A program made the position numbers and the translations under genes. A DNA stretch of 64,000 nucleotides from Amphiura filiformis (taxonomy: Eukaryota > Echinodermata > Ophiuroidea > Amphilepidida > Amphiuridae). Of this stretch, positions 11,501 to 23,000 are shown piece after piece (within the stretch, counting starts at the first letter, position 1; each line of letters starts with the position of its first letter). Location: the NCBI RefSeq assembly GCF_039555335.1, contig NW_027305508.1, positions 62,001 to 126,000 on the forward strand, given 5' to 3'. The notes beneath the pieces are model-generated. The model did no database searches. It was not told the origin of the DNA and saw only the letters and a program-made list of their open reading frames with translations.

Positions 11501-11928
11501 GCAGACTCCATCCAGACCAGTCTCGGAACTTTGAAACAAAAAAGTCCATATTAAATGTCAAGTCTGTACATAAAAGGATATGACCGTTGTCATAATCGAC
11601 AATCAACAAATGAATGTAAAAGTATAGGTTATTTTCGGAACAACCATGAGTAAAATGACCTTTATTCTGATCATCATATTATTATGTCCTTCAATATGCA
11701 GGAGACCCAGGAAGATAAGAAGACCTTGTTGATTGCATCGGCCTGCTCCATAAGGAGACATTCTTCTGCGACAAGTCGGGCAGAAACCACCGAGATTTCC
11801 CCGACTTTCTGCACCGCCAACCAGTCAGAAAGCCAAGGCTTTTTATGAGGAAGTTGAAATTAACTCGAGACAGAATGGCCAACAAGCGAAAGCATGAATT
11901 GAAGCCAAGAAAACCAAACAAGAAATAA
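2274..11928 (+). CDS. DUF6589-like protein with PHD finger, multi-exon, C-terminus broken
   Basis: Ten exons on the plus strand: 2274-2532, 2955-3112, 3492-3627, 3764-3835, 3946-4137, 4433-4785, 6722-6976, 8115-9078, 10833-10975 and 11702-11928. All have AG/GT borders, and the phases agree through exon 9, giving about 920 codons; the start codon was not found and may lie outside the window. Blocks I associate with DUF6589-type proteins of invertebrates are FDNVNQRINARHHS in exon 6, FGDGLTAERILAAQKGR and PAAQDWHKR in exon 7, and ARDIGTLVYLRNRY in exon 8. Exon 8 then encodes an acidic stretch, a C4HC3 PHD finger (8541-8690, beginning CLCKQ and ending WFCSKAC) and a KKPKKSKKKKK tract likely to direct nuclear import. 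The biochemical role of DUF6589 is unknown to me; such genes are often multicopy and transposon-associated, and the PHD finger suggests chromatin binding (inference). Breaks: TAG at 10886-10888 in exon 9 and a missing base near 11717-11721 in exon 10. The family call is from memory of motifs, not a search. Confidence 0.75.
2685..2770. repeat. Fragment of GGGGCTGTGC-type element
   Basis: The segment TTGCCCCCCCTTTAGACC...GCCAAATGTTTTGGATCCCAATTTGC is the reverse of a piece of the elements at 32839-33132 and 48625-49052 (GCAAATTGGGATCCCAAAA). Confidence 0.5.
2955..3112 (+). CDS. DUF6589/PHD gene, exon 2
   Basis: The acceptor ctattaacag and donor GAG|GTAACG give an exon whose phase matches exon 1. 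It encodes GVKADKRSKKVQVIGMIAS and ends with WLAGCKRE. The composition is protein-like, and the antisense open frame here is a shadow. Confidence 0.7.
3325..3440. repeat. Dispersed monomers of the CTTTCCAAGCACTGGTT repeat
   Basis: AGTGAGCAATGTTATCTTTCC...AAGCACTGGTT and a second degraded unit match the tandem array at 9355-9620. A further single unit lies at 6293-6338. Confidence 0.55.
3492..3627 (+). CDS. DUF6589/PHD gene, exon 3
   Basis: The acceptor ctttttatag and donor CCAG|GTACGTG frame 45 codons encoding IITKFNHAGWCMGIQATNN and a charged helix. Phase in is 0 and phase out is 1, matching both neighbours. Confidence 0.7.
3764..3835 (+). CDS. DUF6589/PHD gene, exon 4
   Basis: A 72-bp exon between acceptor tatacacag and donor TTTG|GTAAGT. 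It encodes the acidic segment ETSDQPTAVEEMEEDAVE. Phases match on both sides. Confidence 0.65.
3946..4137 (+). CDS. DUF6589/PHD gene, exon 5, Gly/Ser/Ala repeat
   Basis: The acceptor cattccag and donor GCAG|GTATAA frame a low-complexity segment built from repeats of the type SAGSSASxVSAG. At DNA level this is an imperfect minisatellite of CTGCAGGATCATCAG-like units. It is likely a flexible linker. Long open frames on the other frames and strand (DLQDHQ and DPADP repeats) are shadows of this repeat. Confidence 0.65.
4433..4785 (+). CDS. DUF6589/PHD gene, exon 6, DNVNQRI block
   Basis: The acceptor ctcatatttag and donor CCAGTA|GTAAGT frame 117 codons in phase with both neighbours. The segment FDNVNQRINARHHSRKHSNT followed by a methionine/asparagine-rich helix resembles a conserved block of DUF6589 proteins, as I remember them. 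The rest includes ENLLPSSQDQIRQTDESI. Confidence 0.75.
4998..6282. repeat. 1.3-kb palindromic foldback element (family A)
   Basis: The left arm 4998-5620 and right arm about 5640-6282 are inverted copies of each other, with outer ends CATGTCAACTCCAGGGATG and its reverse complement. It lies in the intron between exons 6 and 7 of the DUF6589/PHD gene. Related partial copies lie at 1-340 and 38641-39000. Open frames inside are antisense echoes of the arms. Confidence 0.85.
6577..6670. repeat. (GAAT)n microsatellite
   Basis: About 20 units of GAAT with occasional AAAT, AAGG and CAAT variants, ending about 50 bp before exon 7 of the DUF6589/PHD gene. Confidence 0.9.
6722..6976 (+). CDS. DUF6589/PHD gene, exon 7, GDGLT motif
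   Basis: The acceptor ttttacttaag and donor CTGCAG|GTTTGA frame exactly 85 codons. FGDGLTAERILAAQKGR followed by PAAQDWHKRVLLLQ is the most diagnostic piece: the family usually has GDqLT...R and a P-x(n)-DWH element (from memory). The methionine at 6728 is internal. Confidence 0.8.
7424..7970. mobile_element. G-rich TIR element, about 545 bp
   Basis: The left end CCGGGGGGGGGGGGTCACTCA and the right end TGAGAGTGACCCCCCTCGG are inverted. Inside, CCATTAAGGGT-like phrases recur every 40-50 bp. It sits in the intron before exon 8. Confidence 0.65.
8115..9078 (+). CDS. DUF6589/PHD gene, exon 8, PHD finger
   Basis: The largest exon, between acceptor ccttattgcag and donor TACAAAG|GTACTT. It encodes DWDTLYGEDLGARDIGTLVY, an acidic region, the PHD finger (cysteines and histidine spaced as C4HC3, 8541-8690), a lysine-rich tract (8719-8751) and a C-terminal part containing HPKYLNLGTHMLLCVSGA. 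Reading through the donor gives 10 more codons to a TAA at 9108-9110, so an unspliced form would also terminate soon. Confidence 0.8.
9195..9236. repeat. Short CCTAAC/CCTCAC tandem tract
   Basis: CACCTAACCTAACCTCACCT with further CCTAACCTCA units. It resembles telomere-type TTAGG(G) repeats read on the other strand but is short and mixed. Confidence 0.5.
9355..9620. repeat. 60-bp tandem repeat, about 4.5 units
   Basis: Units read AATGTTGTCTTTCCATGCGC, TGGTTGGCCACAGAAAATAC and GTATTGCAAACTAGTGA. They alternate in pairs (ATACGTATTG versus ATATACGTATTA), implying duplication of a dimer. The array lies in the intron after exon 8. Confidence 0.85.
10053..10712. repeat. Pair of 35-bp direct repeats about 620 bp apart
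   Basis: ACTACAATAATGAGGTAACT followed by CCTCACCCATACTCAA at 10053-10088 recurs as 10669-10705 with one change. They could bound a degraded insertion. Between them I see only AT-rich sequence. Confidence 0.5.
10833..10975 (+). CDS. DUF6589/PHD gene, exon 9 with in-frame TAG
   Basis: The acceptor tttattttacag and donor CTACAG|GTATG frame 143 bp. In the phase set by exon 8 the exon reads ESSKTSKGQLTEQTIKKT, then TAG at 10886-10888, then continues in the same frame with protein-like HTYDRHTYALATKLTREL. Conservation of the frame after the stop suggests the TAG is a recent nonsense change. Confidence 0.6.
11702..11928 (+). CDS. DUF6589/PHD gene, last exon, frameshifted
   Basis: The acceptor cttcaatatgcag opens in phase 0 as ETQEDK. 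The protein-like, C/G-ending frame after 11720 is one base out: DLVDCIGLLHKETFFCDKSG, later RKLKLTRDRMANKRKHELKP, ending at TAA 11926-11928. A single missing base at about 11717-11721 would join the two. AATAAA overlaps the stop at 11924-11929 and could be the poly(A) signal. Confidence 0.5.
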
Positions 11929-11978
11929 AAAGTAAATATAATGTTTCCATCCCGGTTTCCATGTATGAAATCGGTTGT

Positions 11979-12529
11979 TTAAGGGGGTACTACACCCCTC
12001 AATAAATTTGTGTTTATTTTTGCATTTTTCTCAAAAACTAATAACACAGTGGTAACAAAAGTTATGTATATTATAGGGGCAAGGAATCCAATTACTACAC
12101 TGGAATTTCAGTGACCCAAGACAAGCGGTTTGTTATTTATGATAAGAAATAAGGTACCGCTATAGGATGTACCTCGTTTCCTATCATTATATACTGAACC
12201 GCTTGTCTTGCGTCACTGAAATTTCAGTGTAGTAATTGGATTCCTTGCCCCAATAATATACATAACTTTTATTACCACTGTGTTATTATTTTTGTAGAAA
12301 AATGTAAAACTAGTCTACAATTTACCACAGGTGTAGCACCCCTTAAGCTGTATTTTCAATTTAATACGACCGCAGATTAATTCGTGTGGTGTTTACACTA
12401 CACCGGGCCATCGGGCCCATACCTACTGCCCCTATAATATACATAACTTTTGTTACCACTGTGTTATTAGTTTTTGAGAAAAATGCAAAAATAGACACAA
12501 ATTTATTGAGGGGTGTAGTACTCCCTTAA
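11979..12529. mobile_element. TTAA-flanked MITE (family M1), compound copy
   Basis: The left end is TTAAGGGGGTACTACACCCC. There are two right ends, one at 12346 and one at 12529 (GGGGTGTAGTACTCCCTTAA). Only the outer pair matches closely over about 90 bp, so this may be one element disrupted by a second copy. Its centre pairs AGACAAGCGGTT with AACCGCTTGTCT. It lies immediately after the DUF6589/PHD gene. Confidence 0.8.
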
Positions 12530-13482
12530 GTCGATTTCGACTTTTTACCAATGTAAACGGGGTATTAGATTGAATTCCAAAACTCTACTTAAAACTAGTG
12601 GATGACTTAAGAACATTCACTCATATGACATATTTATATTCCCTCAACATGTTCAATGGAAACAATATTTTCATGAGGTGAAATATGAACTGCTTCACTG
12701 GACTCGGCCGCCAACCACAAATGGAACCAATGACAATGCATATGATTCAGTAACCACTGGGCCAAGAGCATGAAGAGTATAATGAAACGTTAAGGGGGCG
12801 CAACACTAAATAAGCGTCCCATAGGATAACATGTGATTTCGGGCAACTTCGAGCGCGATTCCTGGCGTCCCTTAAATAAATTTGGTATAAAATTAAAGCT
12901 CTGTTTCTGTAGATTTCAAACCTTTTGTCGGCATATATCGCGATGACCGTTGACTTTCTTGGGTATTTCGCGGTGCAAAAAATGCCTACAAATACACCAA
13001 ACTCGCCACTCGCATTTAAAAATCAGAAGGCGTCTTAATCCGCCGCAGAGAATTGCTTTTGAATGTTTGAGATAAACTAACCGGTTTTTTTTTCTGCATG
13101 CTATCATTGAAGACACTTGTCGAATTCATATGAGGTGATATCGAGTGATTTAAAGTTGGATTTAAAGTGAACATGTCGGTAAATAATGGTCGCTATCAAT
13201 CTCATATTTACTACGGACTATATATATAACTATCCGATTTTCGTTAATTCTTATATAGGGGCTTACATAAAATGCGTAGTGATTTAGTGTTGCGCCCTGT
13301 TAAGTTCATAATCCTATACCATCATTTCAATTATTTTGCGAGACAAACTTTTCAAGTTTTGGTGATTTCTGTGGACATGCGCATTTCATTTCACATACAT
13401 TGCAACACCTGCACATGTCACACGCACACACCCCCACACACCTGTTATCGCACACCTTCTTATCTTTCTCCTTATTTTTAAC
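12530..13482. other. No gene seen; (CA)-rich tract
   Basis: Spacer between the two tail-to-tail genes. Contains an AC-rich stretch at 13419-13442. A 66-residue minus frame at 12916-13116 is cysteine- and arginine-rich but has no recognisable motif. Confidence 0.4.
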
Positions 13483-14070
13483 TCATCTTCTAGGTCACTG
13501 CTAACGGTGAATGCTTGAAGACAGTGATGCCTAATACAAACTCCTGCATCCATACGGTCAACTAGCCGCTTCATTGTGGGATCGCTATTCATGGTGATGC
13601 TGCGCTTAAAGGCGTAGCAGATGACCATTCCATTATCTCCATCCCTGGCAGCTCGGCCTGATTGTTGCCAGAAGTTGGTGAGCGTGTCAGGCAACCCATA
13701 ATGAATGATTCGGCGAACATCCGGAACATTGACCCCAATCCCAAACGCAACAGTGGCAACCAGTACGCGGAGAGTCCCGCCAACTGCAGTCATCCGCTGT
13801 GCTACTCTGGCATCGGAATTGGCGTCTAAATGCGCATGGAACATTTCCACAACGCGGTTTTCAACGTCGGGCTCCCCGTCATACAATGTGTCCTCGTCGA
13901 TATTGTCGACGAACCATTCGTAAATATCGCTGGCGTTAGTTATGCTCTTGACATAAATAATAGTCCTCTCCGTGTGTACGCCGCGTTCCTGAATTTCCTT
14001 TAGTAACCAATTCAGTGATTGCTTGAATTTGTCTCTGGGTGGTTTACACAGTCCCAGGTAGATATTAGGC
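13483..14070 (-). CDS. RecQ-like helicase, exon 6 (motifs IV-VI)
   Basis: The acceptor tctatttcaaag supplies the base that completes Arg, giving DRPNIYLGLCKPPRDKF. Motif IV, motif V and the arginine-finger motif VI QQSGRAARDG follow. CIRHHCLQAF may be the start of the zinc-binding region. The 3' border is uncertain: the frame stays open to 13386, and a donor may lie near 13482 or further on. Confidence 0.75.
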
Positions 14071-17000
14071 CTTTGAAATAGAATGAACATAAACCGCAAT
14101 GTTTGTCGGGTATTAAAATATAACGTGTATTAGTCAAGTGCGCTCATTTTGGTTGTGATTTTAGTGTGCACCATGATGGTCGTGGGTGTCAATCCCGGGA
14201 GGATATGGGGACGTGGCCCCACCTTTTAGCAAAATGAGTGATTTTTGTTATTTTCAGCCACTTCTTAACAATTTGGGCCGGTTGCCCAACCCCACCACAC
14301 ACATATTTCAAGCCGGATATGCTGGCATGCTCAAAGACAAGTGCAAACTGATATCGATTTTAGGCTAAGGGGGTACTACATCCATTTCATTTTTGGTGCG
14401 TTGTTTTGCATCTTCTCGTTCTATTTGGTGGCATCGGTATCAATGTAGCTTACATGGTTTTAAAGGTAGAAGCCATAAAGTGGTAAATCACTGATGTACC
14501 ACTTTTTGGGTGTACACAATGGGTGTAGTAGCCCCCTCAACACGTTTATTGACGTTATTATCTATTATGGGAGAAAACAAATTGATGTCAAGAGTATAAC
14601 GTCACCGACATAATACATGTGGATAATTGAATGCATGTCACACAACATGATTGTACAGAAAATAATTATTAATGAAACTTACTGTCAATTGTGCAATATT
14701 ACTTTGCCACGAATGTTTTTCTTATACGACAAGTCGGTGCGATGGCCACATTATGGCTGAGCTAGTGTAACATATGTATGAAGTGCTCTAAGCATGTTTT
14801 ATCATATACAGATTGAGCTATTCCAGAAAATAGGTTCACATCCCCTATAGAGGAGTACATTTTCAATCAAAGAAATGTCTGCATTTCCAAGTCTGCTTTC
14901 TGAAAACAACTGCAATTCCAGTTGCCGATGTCACTTGAAAAAGCTTGGAAATCCAATTAAATGAAGGAAATATCACGGAGATGTCCAAAATGAGGTCTAA
15001 AATTGAGGATTTCTGATTTTGAACTCATCATCATCTCATTCTGCCTGATTTTTTTACCTTTGGACACTTGAAAAGTCTGCATTTCCAACAGTCACGATTG
15101 CACACAAAGTCCGGAAATCCGAAATCCTCTATAGGGGGTGTGCATCTATTTTCTGGAATAGCCCATTACACATCAATTTGTAAGCGCTCTTTATAGCAAA
15201 GTCATAGTTCATTGAATTGACAACCGATAGATAAAACAGCCGCAAATAGTAAGTTTTTGCAAAAGATTGAAATGAAGCTAGTATATGGACAATATACATG
15301 TAAGTGTTCTCTTTCATTTAATGTTACCCGGTATTTATTTAATCATCTTTATTAAGCAAAAGAAGAAGAACATATAACCCCAAGATCAACTCTACCTTCG
15401 AATTTGCACACGATAGAATGTGAAGCAAAATCTTGGCTAGACTTCTCGAGCAAGCTGTGCTTGGAAATCTTGGAAATATAATGGGTGTATCGGGGTGGAA
15501 ACTGTGCGTAGATGGATTTATAAGGGAAGTTTTTGTAGCCAAACTTTTTCATATGAATAATAGAAACAAAATGTACAATATTATATACAAGTGCAATTAC
15601 ACCATGTTAGTAGAGGCCGAGGTTAACTTGTATTTCAACTTGCATATCACCCGCATCAAAGCACTTTTTAGAAGTACGTCTACCCAAAAACATCCAAATC
15701 AGGTATTTTTCAAAAATGCCAAAGCATTAATACAGTATGACCAAAGTAAGTATTATGTGGTTGTTTCGATACTGAAGCAAGCATTTGACTGATATTAGTT
15801 GTCATGAAGACGCCTAACACCACCGGTATCCATCAGTGAAGAGGCCTGAAGAAAACCCAATGACAAACCACACGTTTTGAGTAAAATTGTAAGGACCTAT
15901 CCAAAATTGAATGTGGTTTTCAACTAATTTTTGTTTCGGAATCTTAATGCTGAATTGATCGACTCTTTTTGATTAACATATTTTATTTTATGTCTATATG
16001 TATACGATTAAGGTAACCTTTTCCCCATTTCGTTGTTTTTCATTGCCTAAAAGACACCCTTTTGACACCTTTTGATATATATGGGTAATGGGGTGATATA
16101 CATCTTGAAATACGGATAACCACCCGGGACATGAGGCATTATCATAAATAGGCGTACCTGTCAGGCAATTGACTGACTATTTTTACGTCAGGTTTCAGTG
16201 AGAGAGTCCGTTTCAAATGGTCCAAATGCGGTGTGGTTAAAGTGGCAGTTAGCGCCAAAATTCCTGCTTGTGGTACCAAAGAATGAAGACGACTTACTTT
16301 TTGTAAGTTTCACGGAATGTGGTGCCCCTGAATTAATCATAATAGTATAAAGTAGTTCACGTTCTCTGCTATAGTAGAAAAGTCACATGTGTATTATTTT
16401 GTGAAAAGAATAGCTACAATTTATAAGCCCGCGTTTAAAAGGGCAATATCCAAATGTTAAAGCACAATAATGTTTACCGGTATTCATTATACATTGATAA
16501 GTGGTTAAAGTGTCGCTAGAAAGTGGCGAACGAGTTAGGCCCTTCATATTTGATTTTCAGTTTACTGTTTCACTCCAGCATCCAAATATTTAGAATTTGT
16601 AAATATTTCATTATTTGAGTTTTATTTCACGTTTTCTCTCCTGAAATTTTAATTATTCAATTTGGTACATTCTTACTTGAATCATATAAACTATGATGCT
16701 GAAAAAAAAACCAATGAACCCCCTGCATTATTATATTGGAACATAATTAAATGCGCAGTGCCAAAACGCACTCTTGATATTGGGCTGTGACTACTCGTTT
16801 CAAATAAAGAAATTATAAGTAATTAATGGTTACCATAAGGTAAACTAAGAATTAAATGTGAATGGCCTTATACAGATGCACCTATGTATATTATTTAATA
16901 ATATGATCTGTCAAGATTCTCCATGATCATGACTAGTTACTACGACTCGCCATGAATCAATATTCGTAACGCATTATGATAGTAAGTTGCTGTCGTTAAG

Positions 17001-20000
17001 TGAGTTGTACATTATTTTGAATCACTGAACGTTCAATTGGTCAAACACAGATCTTTTATACAGGAGTCACCTGTAAAATGATCTTCAATGAATTTGTATA
17101 TAGTGAGAAAAGGGTTAAGGTCGTGTACATGTATATTGTAGGCCCTAATTGATTGTAACTTTCATGCAAAAGGCACCAGTGGTTTGTTTTATCCTTGAAA
17201 CAAATAATTATGAGTATGACTATCATTCAATTGAGGCAAGTAAAATATTAAATAAGGGCCAATATTGTCGCCAACCTTTAATGCCGATAGGATATATTTT
17301 TTACTTTTCTTATTTGTTCCCTTATATGCCTTACTTTGTTTCTAAAATATTGTTACAATGAAAAGACATGTTAAGAGGTGTTTAGGGGTTTGGGGAAAAT
17401 AACAAAGCCTTTGCAGTTGCAATATTACACAGAAATGAATAGTAAACTTTTAAACAAATTAATAAACAATAAGGGCTGCTGTCACCAAATTTGGAACAAA
17501 GTCCCAACGATAGACATTTATTTTACTTGGCCTTATAAAAGTCTACTCATCACTATCATACCGTGTAGATAAAAGACGGTTACCCATAGGATCTGTAACC
17601 ACATATAATATTGGGACAGAGTATCATCCCGGGCGGGGGGGGCAATGTCATTACAAGGTGGACACCGTGCTCATATATGGACTTTCAAAAATGGACCGTA
17701 AACAAGTAATTATCCTTTGATCTCAGAATACCCTAAACAAGTATTTTGTCATGTTTTCCCCCACCCTAAACAAGTATTTTCAAATCAAGTCTGAAATCAT
17801 ACCCTGATCAAGTAAGCCTTTGCTGGACGAATTCCCGTTTATGTCGTGGAGAACCACCGTATGTTAGCCTAACTTCTCAGCTCAATATCGCGCAGAAAAA
17901 CTACCCTTTTTACGCGTTTTTGTACACGAGCATGGTGTCTACCTTGTAAATGGCAGTGCCCCCCGGGAGTATCATGCACACCTAACCTGTACTTTAACAG
18001 GTTGATATCCACAGAATGTGTCATTATTATGGCTCCAATTATTGAAAGAAAATATGAGCAAGCATTACTGGGTAGATATGTATCCAAAATCTACAGAGCA
18101 CTCATGATAATGTTACTTGTTTCTTAATACTAATGTCATGTTCAAGAATAGGGAAGCTTCATCAGGATCTGTGATCCCATTTCGCGAGTAAAATCGGCTG
18201 TGTGAAATATCCAGTGTATTTGTCCTATTGTGCTGAAGCTTATCACTTGGTATAACACGGGGAATAACTGATATAAGCCTATTAAATTATTAATAGTATA
18301 CTCTACTCCCTATACAAAAATACACCACTAATTTGTTGGAATTAAAGTCATAATGTACGATCTTTTTTCAGAATTTACCTTTATTTTTTTCAAAACCGAT
18401 TTTTTGGCATATTTGTAATACTTACACATGTTCTAACTTAATAAATCTATGAGCAAACTGTCGAATTCGTCCTATTTGTAGTAAAACAGGACGATTTTCT
18501 GTTGGTCCGACAGAAACTCATAATTATGATAGAGGTGAAGTTTATGATGTTGTTTCTTTGCAAATTCCCAATGTTTTCGCGTCCAAATGTATTGGGAACT
18601 TTCATAATAATTGCATATTATCATTTTAGAAGAAAAAAAAAAAATCTAAAAATTGAAAAACATCGTACATTAAGGCTTTAACAAAATATGAGGCCGTTTT
18701 GGCAAATGAAAGAGCTTAATAATTAATAATTTATTTTAAGTGCCAATGAAAGTAAGGTTTGATGATAATTTGGGTATACATTCTTAGTTCTACAAAACAC
18801 ATTATTGTAATGTTTTAAAACAAGTCATCAGAATTTATATAAAATATACAATTGATGAGTTGAACTGATAGCCTATACTACACATTTGTAATGCTTATAG
18901 ACTTGTCCCACTTGTTGGAATTTTGTGACTAAAAGGAGGAGGATTTCGTGATCCTACCATCTTATTTTTAGAACATTTTCAGTCAATATCCACGAAATAA
19001 AATTATTCCCAAAATTTCAGTTGATTTCGATTTTACGTTTGCGAGTTATGCATGATTTTATGTGTATTGCACTGCTCCATAGGCCACTGTTGTAATTTCG
19101 TTCTGGTACCAGAATGAAATTCAAATTGGGCGATATTTTTCCTAAACGAATTAATCTGCAAGAAATATTTGGTACATAAACATTATGTGGCCAGAGTTAT
19201 CCATTGGTATAAAAATCTCAAATTGAGAAAAGTGGGGGGCTGTGGATCACGAAATGCCTTTTATGAATTTACAAGAAATCATACAAAATTGCATGTTCTT
19301 TAACCATTTCCGCTGAAATTGATAAAAGGATTAAAATTTTAGAAGCAATTATAACAATACCGGTAACTAATGGATTAAGATTGACCTATATGTTTCATTT
19401 CGCAAAAAACAGGATAATAATTTTGTAACTCAACAAGTTAGTGGTATCTTTTTCTGAAATATAATGTACGTTGTAGGTTATTGAATTGAGTACATTCTTA
19501 CCAGTCCATGATGCAATGACATTCGTCATATACCACGACTTGTGTCCTGCTGGCGTATACACGTTTGATTACACCATGCCAAAAGGGGGCTAAAAATGAT
19601 TCTGGAGAACCAAAAATCAGTGTTGCCTTGCCTTGCTCCACTTCTGTGAAAGACATGAATATAGCTCTACGATTAAGAGTCTTAAGCCTTAAAAGGGGTT
19701 ATAGGTAACCCGATTAACAGCCTCATCCCACACTTGACCCATGAAAATGTATTTTTTTGTAGGAGGAGGTGAAACGTCCTATATTTTGTCATTAACATAT
19801 CGAAATTAGGCGGTCGAAATTGTTGAAATAGTTTCAACTATGGTTGGCCTATACCACGTTTGAGGGTAAAATACGCCGAATGTTAACTCCTAATTTGAAT
19901 ATGTTAATGAAAAAAATAGGATGTTTCATTTCAAATAAATTTCTTACGATTATCATTAATCGAAATACTTAAGACTGCCAGTATGACCCTGTAATGGATA

Positions 20001-23000
20001 CATTTAGAAGAACATTGACGTGTTTTTGTGTTTTTGTTTTGCATGGATGCTTGAAAGGAATGCCATTTTAGGTTAGGCATTATATAGGCCTAAGTTTTAA
20101 AGAATTCGATTTTCAAGGTATATCAGGTTTCCTTCCTTTAAATATGCTTCCGCAATCTGGATGTTTTGTGAATTTAAAGCACTAATGCATAAATAGTAAA
20201 ACACAATTATGTGATGCATAAATGACGAAACCTACATGGCCGTTTTCGCCAAACCGGCGTTTGACAAACATTTAGTGATCACAAACGTTTGCCAAACGTT
20301 TACGAAAATGTTACACAAATGTTTGGCTCCTTATCCGTTTATAAACCGTTTGATTATAAATGTTTGACAAACGTTTGTGATCGACAATTGTTTGACAAAC
20401 GTTTTAGTAGCGATGTATATTAAATGAATTAAATAAATGTTTGGCAAACAATTAATAAATACGTCTTGTTAATGTTTTTCAATAAAATCATCAGATTGAT
20501 GTTTGTCAATTTTCATCAACTAAACATTTCGAAACAAAAGCACATTTTACATTAAAAATCACATTTTTATACAAAAATCACATATTTTTTTCCAAAATAT
20601 CATTTTTTCTCCAAAATCACATTTTTTACCAAAAAAGTAATTTTTTTCCAAAAATCAAATTTTTTTTCACATAGGCTAATCACATTTTGTTCAAAAAATA
20701 ACATTTTTTCCAAAAAATCACATTTTTTCCCAAAAATCACATTTTTTTCCAAAAATGTGATTTTTGGACAAAAATGAGAGTTTTGGTAAAAAAATATGTG
20801 ATTTTTGGTAAAAATGTGTTTTTTGTTTTAATGGATTATTTTAATTGTTTGCCAAACATTTATTTAATTCATTTAATATACATAATAATAAAACGTTTGT
20901 CAAACAATTGCCGATCACAAACGTTTGCCAAACATTTATGATCAAACTGTTTATAAACGGATAAGGAGCCAAACGTTTGTTAAACATTTTCATAAACGTT
21001 TGTCAAACGTTTGGCGAAAACAACTGTATACAAATAATTATGTACAAGTGTAGGTCCTTTTATAGTGTATATAGTCTAATTAGTATTATCTACCTCGAGT
21101 CACTGACGCTATTGTTTTATTTATTTGGAAAACGCTTTTATAACAGCGGCACCCAACGTGTTGGTGGTGCATCCATACACAGCCGTTTTCGCCGAACGTT
21201 TGTCAAACAATTGCCGAGCACAAACGTTTGTCAAACATTTTCGTAAACGCCCGCAAACGTTTGGCAAACGTTTTGATCGCTAAATGTTTGTCAAACGTTT
21301 GGCGAAAGCGGCTATGTATCATAATAAAACAAGTAACGGTAAGATAACGCACAACATGCTGAACTTCAAATCTATAGTCTGTCCACATATAAAAATTCAA
21401 TAGGCCTATAGCCGCTTTCGCCAAACGTTTGACAAACATTTAGCGATCAAAACGTTTGCCAAACGTTTACGGGCGTTTGCGAAAATGTTTGACAAACGTT
21501 TGTGCTCGGCAATTGTTTGACAAACGTTTGGCGAAAACGGCTGTATAGACCTCGCAAACTGGAGCTATCAGTGCAATGCGACGCATTATGCGAGTGTAAA
21601 TGCTTCTTTGGCGCACCAACTAGTGCGCGATTTGTATTTGCCGATCGCACCACGTTCTGTACGCGTCGCATTTTTTGTAACACGCAGTGCATGTGACGCA
21701 AAACATCGACCCCCGATGCCACAGATTTGGTTGGTATACTTCTATATGTAGACAGACTGTATTGCCGGTGACTCGAGGTTATAGTAGTGCTCGGTGATAG
21801 TGTCAGAGATCATGAGTAATAGGCCGTGTACTGAATATTGCCACTTCGATAAAAAAAATTAGTGTCAAATCATTTCACACCACAGATGCTTTCGTCAAAT
21901 GACTCGCATTCCAAATATACTTTATTTTGTCTATAGAGTAACAGTTTAGTAGGTCCAAAAGTTGTCATAATTGCAGGATTAAGACCAAATTTCTTAATCT
22001 TGTGCATAAACAAGAAGATCATGTTTTAAGCAAATAGCAATTTAATTATGCAAATTGGCAATACTATATAAATTGTGCAGAAAGCCTGAATATTACGAAA
22101 TTGCCGTATTTGGTGATTCCTGAAAAATTAAAATTTGACAATGTGATTTTAATTGTTTGTGTGCAGTCCACACCCGCGTGAAGAGATTAAATATTATTCA
22201 AATGAGATTATGGTGATATTCATGAATGTTGACAGCAACATTAAAAAAAAACAACAAGTATAAGAATATTATATTTTTGCCTTTTAGTTTTGGTACAACA
22301 ATGTTTGAATGTTTTGTGATGATAACCGCAAAGAAAATAGCTAAATTGTTCATAAGTTGTACACTTTTAAAATAAATTTATTCCTTTTATTGCAAACATG
22401 AAATAAATACAATATTAAGAACAAATACATATTGAATATACGTCTTATATCCTTAATTTTTCTTTGATGTTATTGCCCTAAGCACATGCACATACAGGAA
22501 GGAGGAGAACATCGAATAGCGTCAACATGGTCAAAGCTGGTTTGTATGTTACCACTGTTGTTCCACTTTTAAAGTGTCCAAAGGCAAACAAATCCGGCAG
22601 AAAAATAGTTCCAAATCAGTCATCCTCAATTTGAGAGCTCAATTTTGACATTTCCGTGATTTTCCTTCATTTAATTGGATTTCCAAGCTTTTTCAAGTGA
22701 CATTGATTGACAACTGGAATTCCAGTCGTTTTAAGAAATCAGACTTGGAAATCCGGACATTTCTTTCATTGAAAATACACTCATCTATTATGTGTATTGG
22801 GGGTGTGCACTTATTTTCTGGAATAGCCCATTGCATGTTTTGTCATTTTGTAAAGAAATGAGAGAAAATTTGACAAAGTGGTACACAAAATGAAGAGGCA
22901 AATCTTTTCATTCTATTGGTGACATCGGTATCAATGTAGCTGACATGCTTTTAAACGTAGAAGCCAAGAAGTGGTATACATCACTGTTTTTAAAAAGTGA

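Noticed and set aside
15433-15792. 119-codon plus open frame
   Set aside because: Lies in a helicase intron on the opposite strand, has no motif and has intron-like AT-ending codons.
16158-16327. A 34-nt intron between YKK and ILALTAT in the helicase exon
   Set aside because: GTAAGT is present, but the intron would be below the workable size, would remove conserved SRLHSLVPQAG and would leave the wrong phase.
20236-21545. CAAACGTTTG clusters as a CRISPR array
   Set aside because: The repeat is 10 bp, palindromic, irregularly spaced and arranged in mirrored arms.
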